From Datisca glomerata (Eukaryota; Streptophyta; Magnoliopsida; Cucurbitales; Datiscaceae): DNA of 64,000 bases. The DNA is taken from contig QANY01011382.1 in NCBI GenBank assembly GCA_003255025.1, positions 558,001-622,000 of the forward strand, read 5' to 3'. Position numbers and translations under genes: made by a program. The notes beneath the pieces are model-generated. The model searched no databases. It was not told where the DNA came from and saw only the letters and a program-made list of their open reading frames with translations. Positions 56,601 through 64,000 of this stretch are shown piece after piece. The first letter of the stretch is position 1. Every line of letters starts with the position of its first letter.

Positions 56601-59600
56601 TGCCATAAAACAAGACACGTGAGCTCATTGGCTGACATAGCAAGAATCAAGAGTAGAATAATTCCTCAGAAAATAAAAAGTACTTTTAAAAGCTTCATTA
56701 GCACAATACGCGCTTGCTTCTCATTTCCAAACTCCACATATTTTAATTTCAAGAAACTCCAGGACCCAGGTTCAAAAAATATACAAGTGAAACTTCAAAA
56801 GACTAACCAATGAATGCACGGATGCAAGCCAAGCCCGTTGCAAGAGAGAAGATAAAGCTTTGCAAATAGTGGTTCTACCAGATACCCACTTTTTGCATGA
56901 TTCATCCTGCTCAAGTTCCTCAGACATGAAGCTTTCCCAAGATTTAGCCATCACTGATAGAGCTGCACAGCCCCGTTCAACCACCTACATGAATGTGGTG
57001 TCAAGTTCAACGATTCAATATCGAAGTTCTATGGCAAGGTGAACCTTGTTTTTTCATTGAATTATTTTACTTAAACGGCCTAGTGTTTAGAATAGACTTT
57101 ACATGCATGTTCAAATATATGTAATTACTTGGTTGCCTTGTTGTAGAATGTTCATAAATGCTACTTGAAAAAGTAATTGGTCTTCATTGACTCTAATGCA
57201 CTTTTCTTATAAATAAATTACTCCCACAAGCCTAGGTCTACACATTTTCTAACCTATTTCACCTGAACAAAACATGTAATCTCTTTTATCAGCAATGGTA
57301 TGGTCTATTTTTTATAAGTACTGGATCACTAAACCAGTTTTCGAATTCCCAAGGACCAAAGCTATGGGAAAGGATAAAAGCATTAATACCCATCAATGAA
57401 AGGTCGACTGTACAAGAATGCAACATATTCTCTTTCATGGTGCAAGAGAAAGACATTTAAAGAAGCAATGTTCTAGCTGAATCAAGTCATAAATTCTCAG
57501 TATCAAAGCACTGGAATTTATTCTCAAAATCTTCTCAGATTGTGCAAATGAAAAGTCATCAATTGTATATTCTTTTTATTTCCTTTTGCTATGTTGGAGA
57601 AGCCTATCAGATGGCCGGTTTTCAGAAGAGATTTCAATGAATGGGAGATAGACTTTTTGAGTTTCCATCTCAATAGACTCTAGTCTACTGTCAAACTTTG
57701 AGTAGAGAAGATGCTGTGGAATGGACTTTTGGGTCTAAAGGAGTATTTTCAGTTAAATCCTTTTTTAACCACTTGGATGCCAGCAATTTGGTTTCCTCCC
57801 CCTTTCCTTGGAAAGAGATTTGGAGAACGAAGGATCCACCTAAGGTGGTGTTCCTAGCCTGGACTTCGGTGTGGAATGCTAACCTCACCATCAATGTGCT
57901 GAAGCGTAGAGGATTTCATCTCCCTAACAGGTTCTCATTGTGCAAAGAAGAGGAAGAGTCGAGCAACCATCTTTTCTGCGTTGTTCTTTAGCTTCTCTGT
58001 GCTGGAATTCTATTTTGGACAGCCTGAATATCAAATGGGTGATGTGGAGCAGTATTTTAGCTTTCTCCAGGCTAAGGCATGCTCGTGTTTCCGGGATCAA
58101 GCTTTCTTTTTGGAATGTCATTCCTTTGGCTGTTTTTTGGATCATTTGGAAAGAGAGAGCTCAAGGATTTTCTAAGGCTCGGAATTTTCTTTTGTAATGT
58201 CTTTAAACTAATCTTACGGGTGTCAATAGATTGGCTAGTAGTTTGTTTCATGGTTTTAACTCCAAAATAACCTGGGCAAACCTTTTGCTTACATTTCACG
58301 TAAATCCTAGTTCTTAGTGTTGTATATCCTGTTTGGGACTTCTTGTGAATAATACTTATTCTTTTGCTGACCCAAAAAAAAGCCTATCAGAGGGCCGGCC
58401 AGTCAACGGTCTTATACAATGCACTACTTTTCAAACTTTCTAAGAAATTACTTCCACAGAAATAGTCAACTAATAGGTTATTAAGATTTATAGAAAACCA
58501 TAAGTCTTGCTAGAGTAAGTGACACATACTTGAGGCCATGGCTCCAAATTCGGAGATATACCCTTGGAGATTACATCAACCAATGCAAAGATTAAATAAG
58601 GGATATGAACTGTAACATTTTCATTTCCAGTGTCTACAACAGAACAGAGAAGCTGAAACAAAACTGAGTTGTCTTCATCATCTTTACCAATACCACCGAG
58701 TACAACTTCAAGAAGAGGTAACCAGTTGGGCGGCGAATAGTCATTCTGAGTGGGACAAACAATTAAAAACTGGTGAAAAACCTGTGACAAATAAGCCTTT
58801 TTATCATTACCAGGACTAGTAGACCTACTTCAATGAGATGAGCAATTGCTCCAGCAGCTGAAACCCGCACTGGATAGTTAGATATCTCCCCTCTATCCAG
58901 CGTTGCTAATGCCTTAACTAATGAAGAATATATGTCCGCACACATCTCCTGAAAATAATTATGTAACTTAAAGAAGAGGTCTCAAAGTACATTGCAAGAC
59001 CAAGTGTTGCGAAACTCATTAACATTCTATATAAAGAAAGATAAGCAAATATTCATACATAAGTGAGACCTCAAAGTGCACTTCAGGAAAACACTATTAG
59101 AGTGCACTATAAGAGAGATGGCATTGTAGAAAAATATCTCACTTCAGGAAGGCAGGAAGCAAGCTCTCCAAGTACCCAGTTTGCTGCGGCAACCAAATAA
59201 GGCGGGCATGTTGATACTGCGTATAAGGGCAATATCCGTGTGCGGATTAAAATAATTGTGTATTCAGGTTTTTGTTCCCTTAAAAACTGTCAATGCAATA
59301 GTAGAAATTATAAGTTTCCCAAATACAAGTTTTCTTCATTCCACATTTCACAAACAAGTGCACTGTTAAGTATAGATGAAGAAAACTCACATCAAGCAAT
59401 CCACCATATGCCATCAGAACACCAAAGTAACTGCCATGGTTGACAGGTAAATAAATTAGAATTGATGTGAAAAAGGTGAATACAACAAACATAATATGAG
59501 GAGAACGATGGATGGATGGATGGATGGAGGAGAGGGGGGAGAGAGAGAGAGAGAGAGAGATGCAACAAATACTTAATATAAACAATGATGGTAAGAGGGA

Positions 59601-62600
59601 CGATTCAATAAAAAAGGAAGACAAATGTGATGGAAAGACATGCCAACATGCTGTCTCTAAAATGAAGTATTTGTGTGTCACTCGTAGACAGCCAATGAAG
59701 GATGTGTCCTGGAAAGCAAAATTATTGAGATAATGGAATATCTTTTTTTGATAAATAGAGATAAATGAATATCTGCATTCAAGTAGCTGGTTTTTTGTGA
59801 TGCAAGCCATTTTCTTATGGTGGTTGCTCTATGTCTATTCTAACTTAAGCTTGTTTAGCTTGGAAGTGTGTACAATTGAGGTCTCAGACACTGGATATAT
59901 CAGGTTGCAATTTAATCAACTTACTTGTTAAAAATTCGAGTTTGGGATGCATTTGCATCAGATGGAACAAGAAACTTGGCCAGAAAAGGAAGAACCACTA
60001 ATTCGCCCATAGAATAGCGTTGGCTATTCCTCTTTTCCTTTTCACCTTTCTTGCGCTTTGATGCAGCTGAAGATCCAGTTTTAGAAGTTCCTGTTGTGGG
60101 GCCCTGTAGACATTCAAAAGAGCAAAAGAAAACACTTAAAATTAATGGCTCAATAACACATTATTAAAGCTGTCAATCTAACAACCTTTAACAGTGAAAT
60201 AACACCAAGCAAATTTGTTGCACTTTTTCTGGCTGTAAATAAATCCTCCCTCCATCCAGAGATTTCTTCCTAGGGATAGCCAAAAAATGGAATGAGCATC
60301 AGCTAATTTAGAGGTGCACAAAATTCACTCATCGGCAATAAGTAACATTCCTTCTTTATGGAGATGATGTTAGCTCCTTACAAGATCAGAAGGAAGATTT
60401 TTTCTTATATACTCATCCGGATCCTCTTCCCACTCTCTGACATCCTGCTTCCATATATTGCCATGAAAGTGGGGACCAGTTAACAAATTTAATCAAAGTA
60501 GTAAGGCACCATCATTTAATCTTTCCTCCAGAAACCATACCTTCTCATTCAATACCAGTGCTGGGAATATTGCAGAATCCAACAAAGATAAGAAATGTGG
60601 TGAAACTAGTCTCCATCCCTAGTTTCCATGAAATATAATATTGTCTCATATGAAAGATAAATAGCACTGAAACTTTGAACACTTAAAGTCATTATCTTAA
60701 GCAGACAGCTAGACTTTCACTTCTTAAGGTTCCAATTTAATGTTTGATGAAAAAGAGTTCCAGAATTAATGTGGAGAGAGAGAGAGAGAGAGAGAGACTT
60801 AATACAATACCAGCACTACACCAAAGGCAATAGACATAGGAAACTTACAGGACCCGTCTCCAACACATGTGAAATTACATCGAAGGCTAACGAAATAATC
60901 CTCTCTGATAAAAAATCAAGCTTCTGCATAAGGAAAACAAATTCTACAACTTGTAAGCTAATAAAGAACCCTTGCCACAGTGCATAAAGGAACAAGTATA
61001 CAAGTAATAAGAAATAAAGCTTAGAATTATACATAAACACTCTCAAAGAAAGGACATTGAAGGAACTTGGAAAGCATATCTATATTTGTTTTGAAGTTAA
61101 AAACTTCAAAAAAAAATAATGCCTTGCTAACCAAGAGAAGCTAATTGTTGATGAAAGAGTATGAATTAATTAAAAAAACACATACATTGATACTTTTACT
61201 ATATTTGACTACATTATAAACACAGTTTATAATGTCTGGCATTAACCTGAAAATGCAAGAAGTGAACTTCAGTTTACTTATATACAATTTTGGTTTTAAA
61301 ATTAAATTGCAGAATTGTATTACTTATCAGTATATTTTCGGTGCCGGGTAATGAGAGCGGATAAAATAAGCAGAATCCTCTTCCCAGTCTTCAACCTGAT
61401 AGAGTACCCCTCTTCCAAGGCGTCCACACAATCAAAATTTAAAGTGCCCAGAATTCCAATTAAATCATGGCAGAGTGAAGGAAGTTGAGGCAATAAAGCA
61501 GATGGCATATGCGACCTCACCTATAAAACTAACAGCATGAAAAGATAATAGCAAAGCAAAGATAATGACAAATTAAAACTAGAGAAAGTCATACAATTTC
61601 CATAAGAATATGCAGAAACATTAGAACTGAATTGGAATTAGTAACTCCATAAGATGAATTTATCTACCCAAAAGAAAAACTCCAAAAGATGAATTACCCC
61701 AGGACAACCATTTAGACCATTCTACCATAACCATAAGAAAAAGGCAATCTAATTAGCACAAGCCGTACATTTTCTATTTCAAGATGGAGTCTACCTATTA
61801 ATTGCAAAGACACAAATGCGATAAAACTCTACCTAAGCATTTCTCAATCGACAATATCCGTGTCTCGCTGTCAAAGCAATTCCAAAAGGCAAGTTGCATC
61901 ACATTGACATTGTCAGGTTACAGCGACATAAAAACTACATATTCAAGGTTCATCATTTCAGTTCGTATTTATTATTATTGTCTTTTACTTTTCAATTATA
62001 CATTAACAAAATCTGACAGCCCAAACAAGATACTCTTCGGGTTCTTTTTTCCTTTTTATGTTTAGAGTAATTTGAATCAACTGCAATTTCTTTGAAAGGT
62101 TAGACAGAAGGATATATCTACACCACTTCAAGTTTTTTGTTTGTTGACAAGATATGGGTGAAACCTCACATTACCAATGATGTGCATACGTACAACATTC
62201 ACGGACATGCATGTGAGCTTAAACTATGCTGTTAAATTTTTTTTAGTAGAGATTATAATTAAAACTGACTGTTCATACAGCATCAAGATATATCATTTAT
62301 TTTAACATTTATATTAATGCGTAATTAAGTCCACTACAGCCAGACTCCAACATAGAACTACAACTTACAGTAAAATATATGCATTTGCATAGAATAAGAA
62401 GAACCTTCTCCATTTCCATTTCGATTCCACCATGGTCAGCTAAAGCCTGGTTCAAACATCATAAAACATTATTGTGGAAGCTTTTGATGGGGGAGGGACG
62501 GGGTGAAATGGTTAGGATGAGAAAAATATGGGACGGTGACAACCTTATTAACAAGATGGTGGAACACAGCTAGCAAGGGCACAATAACCTCTTTTACAAT

Positions 62601-63770
62601 TCGATCTAGCTGTGTTGGCACTGGCTCCTTAGCAACTTTAGGATTCAAAAAATACTGCCAAGATAATTATAACTAAAATCAAACAAGCGAAGAAATACAA
62701 TCAGCATAGTTACCATCTCATTTCAGTAAAGGATGCAATCATCCCGAAAATTTCTAAGTTTCTCATCGCATCAAATACTTCAGATTATTAGAATTCAGGA
62801 AAAAAATATCTGAGATAACACAGATGCATAAAGCCATGATAGGGACTGGAACAACTTAATTCTAACCTCACACAGGACCAGAAAAGTAGTCTAACGAGGG
62901 TAAACTTGGCCATAGAGGTATTTCAAATATGAGTAGATTAACACCGCTTATAGATAGTTGTTTCATATTCTTTTCCAAATTACAATCAGATTTTCCAAGT
63001 TTCACCAGAACGTAATTTACAAATTCTTTTCCTATCAAAAGGAATATGTAAATTTCTTTTATTTGATCTTTTATGTTCCCATATATGGACACCTTGAGTC
63101 CTCACTGTTCTTATGAATTAAATCAAGTACCTGGAAGGGTCTGCAAACTGCATGAAGAACAGTAAGGGCATTGATGCTTTTCCATTTACCGTCTGCAACA
63201 TGGCTGATAAGATTACTATTTTGAATAGCAGAACGCAGATCCGTTATAAGTTCAGGCCATGAATTATACTTAACAAATTCTGTGACCACAATGATCCGGA
63301 ACTGTAAATCACACAGAACCTTAAATCTATGAGTAACTATGTATGTACAGTGAAGTAGTAAACTTAAGGTATAAAAAGTACCATTTCGACCAAGACTTTC
63401 AGAACAACTGGCTCCACTTGGAATAATACTCGCATTAGCTGGTCCTTGAACTCCTTGCTGACACGTGAAGATGGACCATCCCCTTCAATATTTCGTCTGG
63501 TGAAGTTTTTAAGATATGTGGCAGCTGCAACTTTTTTACCTTGGTTTTCATTTCCTATTTACAACGTAAAACCAGCTGTCATCGAAATTATACATTAAGT
63601 CAAAGTGAATGCGAATTGAAGTGATTCTCACCAGCAGCAATGTAAAGGAGAGTGAAAGGGAAGTCAGGAAGAAGTGAGAGTCGATCGAGAGCGTCGGTCG
63701 CTGTACGGACAACGGTGGCATCAGGACTAAGAGTATCGCTTAAAAACTGGCCGATTTGAGCGACCTCCAT
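53623..63770 (-). CDS. Importin-beta-family ARM-repeat nuclear transport receptor
   Basis: Minus-strand exons: 63632-63770, 63382-63554, 63131-63301, 62544-62654, 62369-62446, 61324-61520, 61186-61246, 60849-60923, 60541-60618, 60382-60444, 60186-60269, 59925-60103, 59391-59430, 59143-59286, 58829-58948, 58530-58745, 56808-56984, 55624-56311, 54905-55101, 54449-54584, 53623-53780. All introns are GT-AG and every phase closes: 1094 aa, usual size for importin-7/8 or CSE1-like carriers, which bind Ran-GTP and move cargo through nuclear pores. The N-terminus (AAATYLKNFTRRN, about 57-69) matches the importin N-domain; WEEDPDEYIR (366-375) is the conserved box seen in importin-7-type proteins; a Glu/Asp-rich region (about 968-1030) is also typical. 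Start chosen at MEVAQIGQFL; an in-frame ATG at 63822-63824 would add 18 residues. Closest in my memory to Arabidopsis AT3G17340. Confidence 0.92.
54597..54597. other. Single ambiguous base in a C run
   Basis: An N follows seven C's (54590-54596), 13 bp upstream (minus sense) of the acceptor of importin exon 20. It does not touch coding sequence, but the polypyrimidine tract there is uncertain. Confidence 0.9.
57601..58398 (+). mobile_element. 5'-truncated LINE-1 in importin intron 16
   Basis: AGCCTATCAGATGGCCGG at 57601-57618 recurs with one mismatch at 58381-58398, an 18-bp target duplication. The insert (57619-58380) encodes in + sense a zf-RVT domain, the C-terminal part of plant LINE-1 ORF2 (EWTFGSKGVFSVKSFFNHL, WKEIWRTKDPPKVVFLAW, SCNHLF-type end read here as SSNHLFCVV). 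A second frame follows with WNVIPLAVFWIIWKERA. It ends in a short A tail before the duplication. Reverse transcriptase and endonuclease are missing. It lies antisense to the importin gene and does not alter exons. Confidence 0.88.
59507..59560. repeat. (GGAT)n and (GA)n microsatellites, importin intron
   Basis: GATG/GGAT tetranucleotides at 59507-59528 are followed by (GA)11 at 59539-59560. Located in the intron between importin exons 12 and 13. Confidence 0.85.
60774..60797. repeat. (GA)12 microsatellite, importin intron
   Basis: Uninterrupted GA dinucleotides in the intron between importin exons 8 and 9. Confidence 0.85.
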
Positions 63771-64000
63771 GTCTCCTCTACTTCCGTTAGAGAGATATAG
63801 ATACAGGCAACTTTGTTGTTGCATAAACCCTAGATTCTGTTAGCAATAGATAATAGACAACAAAAGAAAGAGAGAGAAGAAAGAAAGGGGAGAAAACTGA
63901 AACAGTAACAACTAACAGCAATAGCGACGCGCATTATAAATAATTGCGCGGGAAAATCACTGGTCCGCACATTGATTATATGCGGCGTGAAAAACCAACA
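63771..64000 (-). promoter_or_regulatory. Importin 5' leader and promoter with E2F-type site
   Basis: GCGGGAAA at 63948-63955 is, on the gene's strand, TTTCCCGC, an exact E2F consensus, about 180 bp upstream of the chosen ATG. A CT-rich (minus-sense) leader lies at 63830-63900. An E2F site would fit expression in dividing cells (inference). The promoter continues past the window edge. Confidence 0.45.

Noticed and set aside
1..64000. tRNA, rRNA, snoRNA or microRNA genes
   Set aside because: I looked for tRNA box-like and rRNA-like stretches and saw none that I could support by eye; a covariance-model scan would be needed to exclude small RNAs.

Overview
This is nuclear DNA of a flowering plant, most likely a eudicot. 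The evidence is intron-rich genes with plant-only families (a GH28 polygalacturonase with an extensin-like linker and a DRM-type methyltransferase homologue), AT-rich spacers, and plant transposon families with recognisable ends. I cannot name the species.

Three host genes are supported by splice models whose reading phases close exactly: (1) a secreted polygalacturonase on + (13140-16171, 6 exons, 550 aa); (2) a DRM3-type, probably catalytically dead, RdDM methyltransferase homologue on - (18930-25874, 12 exons, 745 aa); (3) an importin-beta/ARM-repeat nuclear transport receptor on - (53623-63770, 21 exons, 1094 aa). From memory, DRM3 and an importin-like ARM-repeat gene also lie close together in Arabidopsis (AT3G17310 and AT3G17340), so the pair may be an ancestral neighbourhood pushed apart here by about 28 kb of mostly transposon DNA.

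Layout: 1-2826 decayed endogenous pararetrovirus-like DNA (promoter-like region, broken movement-protein frame); 2827-3560 3' end of a Copia element; 3561-5036 spacer; 5037-10660 complete-ended CACTA transposon with decayed genes and AAA target duplication; 10661-13139 spacer with a 300-bp tandem duplication; 13140-16171 polygalacturonase; a 20-N gap at 16235-16254; 16271-18323 spacer; 18324-18707 small hAT-like element; 18930-25874 DRM3 with a TRIM element in intron 5; 25875-28274 upstream region and spacer; 28275-37227 Copia element with GCACC target duplication; 37228-42560 mixed repeat zone (LTR-like pieces, 390-bp inverted arms, an array of hairpin repeats); 43370-43447 heavy-metal-domain gene fragment; 44749-47492 Mutator-like element with a 9-bp target duplication, carrying a plant-mobile-domain-like gene piece and a captured PP2A phosphatase exon; 47493-53622 spacer with minisatellites; 53623-63770 importin with a LINE-1 fragment in one intron.

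The host genes do not form a pathway. Nothing resembling a new prokaryote-style system is present. The most informative points are the exon architecture of the DRM3 homologue (repeated UBA exon pairs, duplicated linker exon, lost catalytic motif), the composite MULE that captured a PP2A exon, the TRIM element, a triplicated integrase segment in the Copia element, and two unrelated tandem arrays whose ~37-bp units each fold as hairpins.
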